NCBI GenBank assembly: GCA_964544475.1
Contig: CAZJBS010000011.1
Coordinates: 33,174 to 97,173, forward strand
Direction of reading: 5' to 3'
Length of the DNA: 64,000 nucleotides
From: CAZJBS01 sp964544475
Lineage (GTDB): Bacteria; CLD3; SB21
A program made the translations under genes and the position numbers. Of the stretch, positions 51,192 through 61,431 are shown piece after piece (the first letter of the stretch is position 1; each line of letters begins with the position of its first letter). The notes under the pieces are model-generated. The model was not told the DNA's origin. It made no database searches and was given only the letters and a program-made list of their open reading frames with translations.

Positions 51192-52991
51192 ATGAATTCC
51201 GAACATATCCGCAACTTCTGTATTGTCGCTCACATCGACCATGGCAAATCCACCCTCGCGGATCGTTTGTTGGAATACACCCACACGATCGCCAAGCGGG
51301 AGATGGAGAATCAGATACTGGACAGCATGGATCTGGAGCGTGAACGCGGCATCACCATCAAGGCCCATGCCATCCGCATGGAATACCCTGCCAGGGACGG
51401 CAGCGAGTATGTCCTCAATCTCATCGACACACCCGGCCACGTGGACTTCACGTATGAAGTGTCCCGTAGTCTGGCGGCCTGTGAGGGCGCGATTCTGGTG
51501 GTGGACGCTTCTCAGGGCATTGAGGCTCAGACCATCAGCAATTTGTATCTGGCCATTGATGCCGGTCTGCATATTGTGCCGGTGGTCAATAAGATCGACC
51601 TGCCCAGCGCCCAGCCGGAGGAGACGTGCCGGGAAATCATGGATCTTATCGGGTGTGCGCGTGAGGAAATCGTCCTGGCCAGCGCCAAAGCCGGTATTGG
51701 CATTGAAGAGATTCTCGAAAAAGTCGTGTCACAGATACCTCCTCCGACCGGCGATCCGACGGGCCCGCTGAAAGCGCTGATCTTTGACTCCGTGTTTGAT
51801 CCTTATCGCGGCGCCGTGGCCTACGTGCGTGTTTTTCAGGGAGAATTGAAAAAGCATACACGCCTTCTCTTCTTTTCGAACGGCATCACTTACGATGTGG
51901 ATGAACTCGGCTATTTGCGGCTCAACCGTATCGAGACTGAGACGTTGTCCGTCGGGGAAGTCGGGTATGTCATCGGGAATATTCGCGAAATACAAAATGT
52001 GAAGGTCGGGGATACTATTACAAACGCCGTCAACCCGGCCTCCGACCCGCTTCCGGGATACAAAGACATCAAGCCGATGGTCTTCAGCGGTATTTATCCG
52101 ACGGTGAGCGATGATTTCGAGGAACTGCGTTCGTCATTGGAGAAACTGAAACTTAACGATTCGTCCCTGATTTATGAGCCGGAAACATCCACCGCTCTGG
52201 GGTTTGGATTCCGCTGCGGCTTTCTGGGATTGTTGCATATGGAAATCGTCCAGGAACGCCTGGAGCGCGAATTCAATATTTCGATGGTGACGACCGTACC
52301 CAATGTCCGGTATCAGGTTTACAAAACGAATGGAGAAATGGTCGAAGTGAGCAACCCTTCCATGATGCCGGGTGCCGGCGTGATCGAACGCGTGGAAGAG
52401 CCGTTCATCAAGTCCCAAATTATCACACCCTCCGAATTCATCGGTAATATCATGACGCTGGCCATGGAGCGCCGCGGCGTGTACCGCAATACGAACTATA
52501 TTTCACCGACCCGGGCGGACCTTACTTTTGAATTTCCGTTGTCGGAGATCATTTTCGATTTCTATGACAAACTGAAATCGTGCAGCAAGGGTTATGCATC
52601 CTTCGATTATGAATATATCGGATTTCGGGAAGGCCCACTGGTCAAACTGGACATCCTGATCAATGGAGATCCTGTGGACGCTTTCTCCACGATCATTCAC
52701 AGGGACAAAGCCTACGAGTGGGGCAGGAAATTGTGCGAAAAATTGAAGGAACTCATTCCCAAGCAGATGTTTGAAGTGGTTATCCAGGCGGCCATCGGAA
52801 GCAAAGTGATTGCCAGGGATTCGGTGAGGGCCATGCGCAAAGACGTCACCGCCAAGTGTTACGGCGGTGACATTTCGAGAAAACGAAAACTACTGGAAAA
52901 ACAAAAAGAGGGCAAGAAGCGCATGAAACAGATTGGGCGTGTGGAAATTCCGCAAGAGGCTTTTCTCGCTGTTTTGAAAATAGAAAACTGA
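51192..52991 (+). CDS. lepA: elongation factor 4 (LepA) GTPase
   Basis: 599 residues from ATG at 51192. G1 IAHIDHGKSTLADRLL, G2 region RERGITIKAHA, G3 DTPGHVDFTYEV, G4 NKIDLPSA, then EF-G-like domains and the LepA-specific C-terminus (MKQIGRVEIPQEAFLAVLK). It acts on stalled or mis-translocated ribosomes under stress. No ribosome-binding site is obvious before the ATG. Confidence 0.98.
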   Translation: MNSEHIRNFCIVAHIDHGKSTLADRLLEYTHTIAKREMENQILDSMDLERERGITIKAHAIRMEYPARDGSEYVLNLIDTPGHVDFTYEVSRSLAACEGAILVVDASQGIEAQTISNLYLAIDAGLHIVPVVNKIDLPSAQPEETCREIMDLIGCAREEIVLASAKAGIGIEEILEKVVSQIPPPTGDPTGPLKALIFDSVFDPYRGAVAYVRVFQGELKKHTRLLFFSNGITYDVDELGYLRLNRIETETLSVGEVGYVIGNIREIQNVKVGDTITNAVNPASDPLPGYKDIKPMVFSGIYPTVSDDFEELRSSLEKLKLNDSSLIYEPETSTALGFGFRCGFLGLLHMEIVQERLEREFNISMVTTVPNVRYQVYKTNGEMVEVSNPSMMPGAGVIERVEEPFIKSQIITPSEFIGNIMTLAMERRGVYRNTNYISPTRADLTFEFPLSEIIFDFYDKLKSCSKGYASFDYEYIGFREGPLVKLDILINGDPVDAFSTIIHRDKAYEWGRKLCEKLKELIPKQMFEVVIQAAIGSKVIARDSVRAMRKDVTAKCYGGDISRKRKLLEKQKEGKKRMKQIGRVEIPQEAFLAVLKIEN

Positions 52992-53013
52992 CAGAATAAC
53001 CTGGAAGCACTCT

Positions 53014-54285
53014 ATGCCGGTCCGAGTTGTGATTGGCGCCCAGTGGGGCGATGAAGGCAAAGGCAAGATCGTGGATCTTTTGTCCGCGCAGACCCACATT
53101 GTGGCGCGGTATCAGGGTGGCGCCAACGCCGGCCACACGATCTGGCACAACCAAACGAAGTACGTTCTGAGACTGGTGCCGTCGGGCATTCTTCATGCCG
53201 GCGTGTTCTGTATTCTCGGGAACGGAGTCGTCATTGACCCGGTGGCGCTGTTTGAGGAATTACAGGGACTGCGGGAAGTCGGGATCGATGTGGACGGCCG
53301 CGTGATGATCAGCCCGCATGCCCACATTATTTTCCCATATCACAAGTTGCTCGACCAGGCCAAGGAGAAGTACCTGGGAGAAAACCAGGTGGGGACGACA
53401 CAGCGGGGCATCGGGCCGGCGTATCTGGATAAAATCGACCGCAGCGGCATTCGCGCCATCGATCTGCTTGATGCGGCCACGCTGCGTCCCAAACTGGAAA
53501 AGAAACTGGACGAAAAGAACAAGTTATTGATGACCTTTGGAGCCGATCCCATACCGGTGGCCGAAACGGTGGCGAACTACATCGGTATTGGCGAGCGCCT
53601 GCGTCCGCTGGTCGGAGATACGGTTCAATATCTATACCAGGCGATCAGATCCGACCGCGATATTCTGCTGGAAGGGGCCCAGGGCACCCTGCTGGACATC
53701 GACCACGGCACCTACCCCTTTGTGACGTCATCCAATGCGAGCAGCGGCGGTGCATGTACCGGACTCGGTATGGGTCCGCTCTTTATCGATCATGTCATGG
53801 GTGTGGCCAAAGCGTACACGACGCGTGTCGGGAATGGACCATTTCCGACCGAATTCGATGACGACATGGGCAAGAAGGTCCGGGAATTGGGCGGTGAATA
53901 CGGTGCCGTCACGGGCCGTCCCCGCCGGTGCGGATGGCTCGACATGGTGATGCTCAAATACGCCGTCATGGTCAACGGTATCGATGAATTGGCCATCACC
54001 AAACTGGACGTGCTTGACTCCCTTCCTGAGATCGGATTGTGTACGGAATATCAACTTGACGGGAAACCCCTGGATCTCGTGACGGCGGATGCCGGCGTCC
54101 TTCAACGGGTCAAGCCGGTTTACAGGTTTTTGGCCGGATGGCAGTCCGACACAAGCACCGCCCGAACGATGTCCGATCTGCCGCCAAAAGCCGCCGCGTA
54201 TTTGGATTTCATAGAAAAAACGCTGGATGTGCATGTCAGGATTGTCTCGGTCGGCCAGGAACGCGATCGGACCATTCAACGGTAA
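53014..54285 (+). CDS. purA: adenylosuccinate synthetase
   Basis: 423 residues. GAQWGDEGKGKIVDLL is the GTP-binding P-loop-like segment, GNGVVIDP follows, GTTQRGIGPAY binds IMP, and EGAQGTLLDIDHGTYPFVTSSN is diagnostic. It makes adenylosuccinate from IMP, aspartate and GTP. Begins 22 bases after lepA. Confidence 0.98.
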   Translation: MPVRVVIGAQWGDEGKGKIVDLLSAQTHIVARYQGGANAGHTIWHNQTKYVLRLVPSGILHAGVFCILGNGVVIDPVALFEELQGLREVGIDVDGRVMISPHAHIIFPYHKLLDQAKEKYLGENQVGTTQRGIGPAYLDKIDRSGIRAIDLLDAATLRPKLEKKLDEKNKLLMTFGADPIPVAETVANYIGIGERLRPLVGDTVQYLYQAIRSDRDILLEGAQGTLLDIDHGTYPFVTSSNASSGGACTGLGMGPLFIDHVMGVAKAYTTRVGNGPFPTEFDDDMGKKVRELGGEYGAVTGRPRRCGWLDMVMLKYAVMVNGIDELAITKLDVLDSLPEIGLCTEYQLDGKPLDLVTADAGVLQRVKPVYRFLAGWQSDTSTARTMSDLPPKAAAYLDFIEKTLDVHVRIVSVGQERDRTIQR

Positions 54286-54291
54286 GGAGTG

Positions 54292-55752
54292 ATGAGCCTC
54301 GAATCGTTTGAACCCGTCATGGGTTTGGAAGTCCACTGTCAGTTGTTGACCAAATCGAAGGCGTTTTGTTCATGTTCGACGCGCTTTGGCGCCATGCCAA
54401 ACACGCAGACGTGTCCGGTGTGCCTCGGTTTGCCGGGCGCATTGCCTGTGCTCAACAAGGCGGCCGTGGAATTCGCGATTCGGATGGGTCTGGCCACCCA
54501 CTGCACGATCGCGGCCGAGTCGGTCTTTTCACGCAAGAATTATTTCTATCCGGATCTGCCTAAGGGATATCAGATTTCGCAATTCGACAGACCGCTGTGC
54601 GAACACGGATGGATCGACATCGAAGTGGGCGATGAAGCTAAGCGAATCGGGATCACCAGAATTCACCTCGAAGAAGATGCCGGCAAGTCCATTCATGACG
54701 AGGCCGTGACCGGCGGGGACATGACCTTTATTGATCTGAATCGTTGCGGCACTCCGCTCATCGAAATCGTTTCGGGTCCCGATTTCCGATCCACCGCGGA
54801 AGTCACGGCCTACCTGATGAAGATCCGGCAAATGGTTCAGTATTTGGAAATCTGCGACGGCAACATGGAAGAGGGCAGTCTGCGGTGCGATGCCAATGTA
54901 TCGGTTCGTCGAAAGGGTGAAGCCATGTTTGGGACGAAAACCGAAATCAAAAACATGAATTCCTTCAAGGCCGTTGAACGGGCGCTTCAATATGAGATGA
55001 CTCGTCAGGTCGACCTTATCGAATCGGGCGGCATGGTGGTTCAGCAGACTCTGTTATGGGATGATCATGAGGGCGTTTCGAGGCCCATGCGATCCAAAGA
55101 AGAGGCGCACGACTATCGCTACTTCCCAGAGCCGGATCTGATCACGCTGTCGGTGACCAAGCCCTGGATCGAAGAGATTTCCGCCGGGTTGGCCGAGTTG
55201 CCCCAGGCCCGCCGGGATCGGTTTGTCGTGCAGTATGGCATTCCGAAATACGACGCCGATGTGTTGACCCTGTCCAAATCCATGGCCAATTACTACGAAG
55301 AAACCGTTCAATGGGTGTCGGACAAGAAACTGGCGAGCAACTGGATCATGAGTGAGATGATGGCGGTTCTTAAAGAACGGAAACAGGACGCCCAAGACTT
55401 TATTGTCACGCCAAAGAATCTGGGCCAACTCCTGGATTTGATCGTGCAGGGAACAATCAACGGCAAGATCGCCAAGGCTGTTTTTGCCGAGATGTGTCAG
55501 AGCGGGGATGAACCGCTCAAAATCGTCAAATCCAAAGGCCTTCTCCAAATCACGGATCCGGCAGAAATCGAAAGTATCGTCGATGAGGCGCTGACCCAGA
55601 ATCAGAAGCAGTTGGCCGAATACCTCGGAGGTAAGGAGGCTGTTTTTGCCCATTTTGTGGGAGCGGTCATGAAATTATCCAAAGGCAAAGCCAATCCCAA
55701 ACTGGTCAACGACGCACTGCAGTCGAAGTTGTCTCAATTGAAGAAATCATGA
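54292..55752 (+). CDS. gatB: Asp-tRNA(Asn)/Glu-tRNA(Gln) amidotransferase subunit B
   Basis: 486 residues. PVMGLEVHCQL, YPDLPKGYQISQFD, HLEEDAGKSIH and the C-terminal YqeY-like helical domain mark GatB. With GatA and GatC (not in window) it amidates misacylated tRNA, implying an indirect Gln or Asn tRNA route. AAGGAG is unusually close to ATG 54292; a GTG at 54289 is an alternative. The gatB gene is separate from gatA and gatC here. Confidence 0.96.
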   Translation: MSLESFEPVMGLEVHCQLLTKSKAFCSCSTRFGAMPNTQTCPVCLGLPGALPVLNKAAVEFAIRMGLATHCTIAAESVFSRKNYFYPDLPKGYQISQFDRPLCEHGWIDIEVGDEAKRIGITRIHLEEDAGKSIHDEAVTGGDMTFIDLNRCGTPLIEIVSGPDFRSTAEVTAYLMKIRQMVQYLEICDGNMEEGSLRCDANVSVRRKGEAMFGTKTEIKNMNSFKAVERALQYEMTRQVDLIESGGMVVQQTLLWDDHEGVSRPMRSKEEAHDYRYFPEPDLITLSVTKPWIEEISAGLAELPQARRDRFVVQYGIPKYDADVLTLSKSMANYYEETVQWVSDKKLASNWIMSEMMAVLKERKQDAQDFIVTPKNLGQLLDLIVQGTINGKIAKAVFAEMCQSGDEPLKIVKSKGLLQITDPAEIESIVDEALTQNQKQLAEYLGGKEAVFAHFVGAVMKLSKGKANPKLVNDALQSKLSQLKKS

Positions 55753-55759
55753 ATAATCA

Positions 55760-55788
55760 TTGCGGGATATGGGCATAGTTTCTATATT
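55760..55788 (+). promoter_or_regulatory. promoter for tRNA-Ser
   Basis: TTGCGG (55760-55765), 17-base spacer, TATATT (55783-55788), ~57 bases before the mature tRNA. Confidence 0.55.
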
Positions 55789-55844
55789 GCGCGGCCTTTG
55801 GAAGACGGGCCTTCAAAAACGGTCGTTTTTCCAAAAACCACACT

Positions 55845-55931
55845 GGAGAGATGCAGGAGTGGCTTAACTGGCACGCCTGGAAAGCGTGTGTGCGGGAAAC
55901 CGTACCGTGAGTTCGAATCTCACTCTCTCCG
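55845..55931 (+). tRNA. tRNA-Ser (anticodon GGA)
   Basis: 87 bases. Acceptor GGAGAGA (55845-55851) pairs with TCTCTCC (55924-55930), discriminator G at 55931. Anticodon arm CACGC/GCGTG frames anticodon GGA at 55879-55881; the long variable arm is typical of serine tRNA, and the T-loop reads TTCGAAT. CCA is not encoded. Confidence 0.95.
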
Positions 55932-56034
55932 CTTCTTGTTTGATCGTGACGGGAAATACTGCTCCCGCACGGAGTGTCCTGTGCCGCGTGCTCTATCAGC
56001 ACCAGGGCCTGAATCTCGCTCCCGTTCTAACTTG

Positions 56035-56059
56035 GACCGGCCGTATCGCCGGTCTTTTT
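56035..56059 (+). terminator. intrinsic terminator after tRNA-Ser
   Basis: GACCGGC (56035-56041) pairs with GCCGGTC (56048-56054), followed by TTTTT. It lies ~100 bases beyond the tRNA, leaving a trailer with no gene that I can identify (55932-56034). Confidence 0.85.
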
Positions 56060-56122
56060 CGTTTACAGAAGTCAGATTTACATTCCCAAGAGCGCGATAG
56101 CGTTCTTGAACGGACAATTGGC

Positions 56123-56151
56123 TTGACATTCGCTGGCCTTTCGGATATATT
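56123..56151 (+). promoter_or_regulatory. near-consensus sigma70 promoter for the outer-membrane protein candidate
   Basis: TTGACA (56123-56128), 17-base spacer, TATATT (56146-56151). Leader to ATG 56299 about 140 bases, without a recognised riboswitch. Confidence 0.65.
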
Positions 56152-56298
56152 CAAATAAAACATACCTATACATATTTCTGGTATCCTGTCCGTCCTCCCG
56201 ACGAGCATCACCATTCGGACAAACGTGCCAAAAATCGGACATAGGAATTGATCCAAATATTCTTAGACAACGTACTATCCAAAACAGGAGGTTCTCAA

Positions 56299-58941
56299 AT
56301 GCGCACTGCGTTGCAGAGAAGGCTGTGGTTGAACATGGCCGTAACGATGGTAGCCGTTTTTGTTTGTTCTTCATGGGCGCTGGCTGCGGGAGGGGAGGTT
56401 ATCCATAGACCCGTATTGTTGGTGCCGGAAGGGGAAGCCATTACGATTGAGACCGATTTTTCCGTCACCGTAGCTGAGGTTTCGCTGTTCTACCGCTTGC
56501 CCGGTGACCCGGCTTTCAGGGTCATTGATATGGTCGAAAGGGTCGGCGGCCACTACGCGACCGTTATTCCGAACGCAAACCTGAAAAAGGGTGATTCATT
56601 TGACTACTACATCATAGCCGAAAAGGCCGATGGCGGCACGATCTCTTATCCTGAATCCAACATGGAATTCATGCCGGTTCATGTCGTGGTGTCCGAGAAG
56701 AAATTCCTCCAGGAATCTGGCATCGAAGCTGTGGTCTTGTCTCCAGAACCGGGCGCCTCCGTCGGTAAAGGGGATTTCATGATCGCCGTTTCCTTTTTTG
56801 CCGATTCGCTGGATGTCAAGAAATTGCGCCTGATGCTGGACGGCGATGACATCACCAAAAAGGCCGATGTGACTGCCGAATTGATTACGTACTCGGACAA
56901 AAACATAGGTCCGGGAGCACACACAGCCCGCGTTTGGTATGCGGTCAGCAAGGAGGAAATCTACAAGCTGTCCGAATGGTCGTTTGAAGTGACGCTGGAG
57001 CCCACGGAAGACGTTTTTTCCGGCAAGGGTTTCACGGGTGTGTCAGTGGGCGGGGAGGGAGCGGCCCGGGACCGTTTCGAGGATGGGAAGTTCCGCGCCA
57101 ATTTCCGAACCGAATACAAAGGCCAGAAGAACCTGGGCGTCACTACCGATTACGGGCGCGTGGGGGCCGACCTGTCTTACGAGAAGCGTTTCTTCATGTT
57201 ATCCGGGACGTTTGATTTTGATTCACAGGATGATCCCAGGAAGAATCAACCGTTGAACCGGTTTTCTGTCAACGGCAATCTGGATGACATCCTTATCGTA
57301 AATTATGGCGACACCTACCCTGTTTTCAGTCCCTTGACATTGTACGGCACGCGCGTCCGCGGTCTGAGCGCCGGCCTATACTTGGGAGTTTTCAATCTTG
57401 AATTTGTCCAGGGCCAGGTCAATCGAAAGGTCCTGAGCAAAACGGATGAACGAAACCTGTCCCGGATATCCGCCCTGTATGACTCCGTTTTGGCAGCCGG
57501 CGGGGATGGCAATGCGGCGATTGTGGCCGCGCTCAACGACAACACGAGGGGATATGAGCGGTTCACTGGCACGTTCAAGCGCGATCTGACGGCCGCCCGC
57601 TTCTCCATTGGTCCCCAGTCGTTTCAATGGGGGATCAGCTTTACCAAGGTGAAAGACGACCAGTCCTCCCTCGACTACAACGCGGCCAAGTCCATTTCCT
57701 ATGTTGGCGCAAAGCCGGAAGAGAACATTGTCGCCGGTACCGATTTCAAAATGAGTCTTTTCAATAAGCGATTGCAGTTCGATGCCAGTGCGGCCACCGG
57801 CTTCACGAATACAGACATCACGGGAGGCTCCTTGAAAGCGTCGGTATTCGACTCTGCCGGATTTGACGGGTTCAAACAGAGTGACATCGATTTGATCAGC
57901 AAGTTCATTACCGTCAATACCAACCTCACGCCGATTCCACTGGACGGCCCGGCGGACAAGAATCTGTATGCGTATACATTCGGAGGATCCGTCAACGCCT
58001 ACAACAACAACTTCATGGCCAGGTATCGTCATCATGGAGGGTATTTCCAGTCTTTTGCGACGTCGATTCAGCGTGACATTGAGAGTTTTGAGGTGTCCGA
58101 CCGGTTTCGGGTATGGCAGAATCGTCTGTTCCTGACGGTTTCCTATGCCGCCACCGAGAATAATCTTGCCAAACGGAATGCCAACACGTTGGAAACGACG
58201 AACCTGGGATTCCAATTGGCCCTGTTTGTCCCACAGTATCCATCGCTGACCTTCGGATACAATACCATCAACCGTGACAATGGATTTGTCTACGATACGA
58301 CGGCAACGAAATACAAAAAGCAAATTGATGGCAAGTCCCTGCCGGAAGACAACACGACCAATGTGTTTTTTATCAGCACGTCTCATATGTTCTTTCTCAT
58401 GGATTATCGCAACAACGTCAGCCTGAACATCTCACAGAGTTTGAAAGATGACAAGTCGGATCGTATTGTACTGGGTGACACGGCTCTGTATTATGCCGGG
58501 CCGAGCGACAACCAGAACACGACCGTCGGTCTGTCCGTTTCCACGGAATGGAAGATACCTTTGAGGACGACGGTGGCCTTCAGCACGACCTCCGGGAGAA
58601 CGGATTTGCACGTTGGAACCGGCATAGTCGATGTGGTGGACAAGGCGAAAACTTCAGCCACGAGCTACGGCGCGTCCGCCGACTACATTGCGTTGGACAA
58701 GAAAGATGTCCGGATGAGCGTCTTTGGCGGCATGTTTTTGTCATCCGTGAAGGTACCGTCGACAGATCGCACCAGCCTGTTGAGCTTCAATCTTGGTGAC
58801 CGGATCAACTTCTACAAACGCCATACGGTCCTCCTGAATCTTCAAATGACGAGCGGCCTGAAGATCCCGCAGGCCGACGGTACGGGCACGAAAAATGTCG
58901 TGAACCGTGTGTTTACAGCGCGTTATGAATTTGCGTTCTAA
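56299..58941 (+). CDS. large outer-membrane beta-barrel candidate
   Basis: 880 residues from ATG at 56299 (AGGAGG upstream). Signal peptide (AVTMVAVFVCSSWALAAG), then ~220 residues of probable Ig-like strands (VSLFYRLPGDPAFRVIDM and similar), then ~600 residues of alternating-hydrophobic strands with aromatic girdles and short charged turns, ending in a final strand with C-terminal Phe (TARYEFAF), a common outer-membrane barrel signature. No known family recognised. It sits just before a CHASE2 adenylate cyclase, separated by a perfect 12-base hairpin. Confidence 0.8.
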   Translation: MRTALQRRLWLNMAVTMVAVFVCSSWALAAGGEVIHRPVLLVPEGEAITIETDFSVTVAEVSLFYRLPGDPAFRVIDMVERVGGHYATVIPNANLKKGDSFDYYIIAEKADGGTISYPESNMEFMPVHVVVSEKKFLQESGIEAVVLSPEPGASVGKGDFMIAVSFFADSLDVKKLRLMLDGDDITKKADVTAELITYSDKNIGPGAHTARVWYAVSKEEIYKLSEWSFEVTLEPTEDVFSGKGFTGVSVGGEGAARDRFEDGKFRANFRTEYKGQKNLGVTTDYGRVGADLSYEKRFFMLSGTFDFDSQDDPRKNQPLNRFSVNGNLDDILIVNYGDTYPVFSPLTLYGTRVRGLSAGLYLGVFNLEFVQGQVNRKVLSKTDERNLSRISALYDSVLAAGGDGNAAIVAALNDNTRGYERFTGTFKRDLTAARFSIGPQSFQWGISFTKVKDDQSSLDYNAAKSISYVGAKPEENIVAGTDFKMSLFNKRLQFDASAATGFTNTDITGGSLKASVFDSAGFDGFKQSDIDLISKFITVNTNLTPIPLDGPADKNLYAYTFGGSVNAYNNNFMARYRHHGGYFQSFATSIQRDIESFEVSDRFRVWQNRLFLTVSYAATENNLAKRNANTLETTNLGFQLALFVPQYPSLTFGYNTINRDNGFVYDTTATKYKKQIDGKSLPEDNTTNVFFISTSHMFFLMDYRNNVSLNISQSLKDDKSDRIVLGDTALYYAGPSDNQNTTVGLSVSTEWKIPLRTTVAFSTTSGRTDLHVGTGIVDVVDKAKTSATSYGASADYIALDKKDVRMSVFGGMFLSSVKVPSTDRTSLLSFNLGDRINFYKRHTVLLNLQMTSGLKIPQADGTGTKNVVNRVFTARYEFAF

Positions 58942-58950
58942 TTAGGCGAC

Positions 58951-58980
58951 AGGAGGTTTGCCCGTGACGGCAAACCTCCT
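58951..58980. other. perfect 12-base inverted repeat without T-tract
   Basis: AGGAGGTTTGCC (58951-58962) and GGCAAACCTCCT (58969-58980) around CGTGAC. No T-run follows, so it is not a standard terminator. The left arm contains a Shine-Dalgarno-like AGGAGG that would be hidden in the fold. It may stabilise the upstream mRNA or be a protein site. Confidence 0.7.
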
Positions 58981-59012
58981 CGTCGAACTCAAGCCGCTTT
59001 TTCCAACCAACG

Positions 59013-61418
59013 ATGGGTGATACCATGGCGCAGAGCAAGTTTTTTCGGGCGGTCAAATCGAACATCGCGACGACCATCTGCCTGGCGATAGCCCTCCTCG
59101 TGTTCATTCCAAATCTCGTGCTGAAATTGCTGCCGGATTTGAGTGACTCGCTCATTTCCTTTTATTTGTTGAATATTGGCTTGACGGTTTCTTCTCTGCT
59201 GGCGGCCATCCTTGGTATCTATTTTTCCGGTTTCAAAAACAAACTGATGTCCGGAATTTTTATCACACTACTGGCCGTTTGGCTTGGAAGTTTTCTGGTC
59301 AATGTCAAAGCCATTGAGAGTCTTGAATTGAAAACGCTCGACATGCGTTTCAGTGTCCGATATGATTATTTTGACGAGGTCAAGAAGATCAAACCGGAGG
59401 TTTCGCCTCTGGTGATTGTTGCCATCAATGATCAATCGGGCAACGCCATGCAGGACCGATGGCCCTGGCCCCGTAATTACTACGCTCACTTCATTCGGAA
59501 TATGAAACAGGCCGGCGCCAAAGTGGTCGGCATAGACATGGTGTTTGATGCGCCGGATTACAGCGGTGCCGACAAAGACGACGACATGGCCGCGGCCATC
59601 AAGGAGGCCGGCAATGTTGTATTGGCCGGCAAGGTCGTTAAGCCGGAAGCGGCCGGCGGTCTCGCCCAGGTATCGACGACCGTCAGCCCTCTGGAGAAGT
59701 TCATCGAAGGCAACCAGCGATGGGGTTTTGTAGGGGTGACCAACGATATCGACGGATTCTGGAGACAGTACCTGCTGAAAGAAGAATCGGGGGCCGAAGA
59801 CAACCTTCATACCTATTATTCTTTCGCCGTCGAAGTGCTCCGCAAATACTATGACATACCTGATTCAGCCGAATTCGAGGATAACGACAATTTCTTCAAA
59901 TTTGGCGAGAAGTACGTTCGCAAGTACCGGCCGTATTCCTTCTTAATCAACTTTCAGGGACCGTATCCCACGTTTCCTTACAAATCATTTGACGAGTGCG
60001 TGGATGATGTCGGTTTTGATCTGAAACCTGAATTCGATGCAGACACTTTTGATCAGGAAGCGGATGCGGAACTTGGCATTCCCCCCGGCCTGATGCATTC
60101 CGGGTTCTTCAAAGACAAGATCGTATTGTTGGGCGCCACGATGGAGGAACTGCACGACGTATTTTCCGTGCCATTGAGCGAGTCCAGAAATCTGGAAGGC
60201 CAGAAAATAGAGACCCTGATGCCCGGGGTTGAGATCCACGCCAATGCCATCTACACGATGATCCAGGACAATTATATCACGGCGCAGGCCGATTCGATCC
60301 GCGTGATTATTGTGACGCTGGCGTCATTTCTAGTGTTCTTTTTGGTGTCCCGCCTCCAGCGACCTCTGCTGGCCCTGCCTATTTTTATCCTGATCCTCGC
60401 CGGAATCACAGTCCTTGCCTTTTATTTCTTCATCGCGCAGAATCTTCATATGCAGGTGGTCACGCCCGTTCTGGCCGTAGGCTTCACGTATGTTGGTAAT
60501 GTGCTTTACCAGTACCTCGGCGAACGCAAAGAAAAAGCCACGATCCGGAACGCTTTCGGCCGCTATTTGCCCGAAAAGGTTGTCGAACAATTAATTGCCA
60601 ATCCTGGTCTTTTGAAGCTGGGCGGCGAGGTGCGTATCCTGAGCATTTTGTTTTCCGATGTCGCGGGGTTTACAACTATTTCAGAGAAACTCACTCCGCA
60701 GGAACTGGTGGCGTTGCTCAACGAATATCTCACCGCAATGACGAACATCATCGGCAAGTACGACGGCATCATCGACAAGTATGAAGGTGACGCCATTATG
60801 GCTGAATTTGGCGCACCATTGCCGGATGAACAACACGCCCAGAAGGCCTGTTATGCCGCCCTGGAGATGCAGGAGAAGCTTGTCGAAATGCGCGTCAAAT
60901 GGAAAAAGGAGGGCCGCCCTGAATTGCATGCCCGCGCGGGCATCAACAGCGGACAGGTTGTACTCGGGAACATGGGGTCGGAGAGCGTCTTTGACTACAC
61001 GGTCATGGGAGACAATGTCAATCTGGCCTCCCGTCTGGAGGGGGCCAACAAGGAGTACGGCACGTATATCATGATCAGCGAGTGGACGCAGGCATTTGTT
61101 GAAAACGACGTTGTCACAAGAGAACTGGACCTGATTCGGGTGAAAGGCAAATTGAAACCGGTCAAAGTGTTTGAAGTGATGGCGCGAAAGACCACTGGAC
61201 TTTCGACCACGTGGCGCAAGATGCTGGACGCCTATAATCAGGGTATCGCGGCGTATCGCCAGCAGCGGTGGGACGAAGCGATCGTGTACTTCAAGGCGGC
61301 TCTCAATGCGCGGCCCGATGATGGCCCGGCTGCCGTCTATCTTGAACGATGTGAAGAATACAAGAAAAACCCGCCGCCCGAGGATTGGGATGGCGTGTTT
61401 GTGATGACGACCAAATGA
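59013..61418 (+). CDS. CHASE2-domain class III adenylate cyclase with C-terminal TPR-like tail
   Basis: 801 residues (ATG 59013; ATG 59025 is also possible). One or two N-terminal spans, a ~270-residue extracytoplasmic CHASE2 sensor (LKTLDMRFSVRYDYF through GFFKDKIVLLGATMEELHDVF), further spans (~residues 430-510), then the cyclase: FSDVAGFTTISEK with metal Asp, DKYEGDAIMAEFG with second Asp and adenine-specifying Lys, and DYTVMGDNVNLASRLE. The last ~60 residues have a TPR-like pair (GIAAYRQQRWDEAIVYFKA). Makes cAMP in response to an envelope signal. Confidence 0.93.
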   Translation: MGDTMAQSKFFRAVKSNIATTICLAIALLVFIPNLVLKLLPDLSDSLISFYLLNIGLTVSSLLAAILGIYFSGFKNKLMSGIFITLLAVWLGSFLVNVKAIESLELKTLDMRFSVRYDYFDEVKKIKPEVSPLVIVAINDQSGNAMQDRWPWPRNYYAHFIRNMKQAGAKVVGIDMVFDAPDYSGADKDDDMAAAIKEAGNVVLAGKVVKPEAAGGLAQVSTTVSPLEKFIEGNQRWGFVGVTNDIDGFWRQYLLKEESGAEDNLHTYYSFAVEVLRKYYDIPDSAEFEDNDNFFKFGEKYVRKYRPYSFLINFQGPYPTFPYKSFDECVDDVGFDLKPEFDADTFDQEADAELGIPPGLMHSGFFKDKIVLLGATMEELHDVFSVPLSESRNLEGQKIETLMPGVEIHANAIYTMIQDNYITAQADSIRVIIVTLASFLVFFLVSRLQRPLLALPIFILILAGITVLAFYFFIAQNLHMQVVTPVLAVGFTYVGNVLYQYLGERKEKATIRNAFGRYLPEKVVEQLIANPGLLKLGGEVRILSILFSDVAGFTTISEKLTPQELVALLNEYLTAMTNIIGKYDGIIDKYEGDAIMAEFGAPLPDEQHAQKACYAALEMQEKLVEMRVKWKKEGRPELHARAGINSGQVVLGNMGSESVFDYTVMGDNVNLASRLEGANKEYGTYIMISEWTQAFVENDVVTRELDLIRVKGKLKPVKVFEVMARKTTGLSTTWRKMLDAYNQGIAAYRQQRWDEAIVYFKAALNARPDDGPAAVYLERCEEYKKNPPPEDWDGVFVMTTK

Positions 61419-61431
61419 GTCCAGATTTGTC

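Noticed and set aside
55757..56002. 81-codon minus-strand frame over tRNA-Ser
   Set aside because: It is antisense to the tRNA; translated tRNA antisense frames are a known annotation artefact.
57376..58386. 336-codon minus-strand frame inside the outer-membrane protein gene
   Set aside because: Shadow of the plus-strand frame, no signal or motif and no ribosome site.
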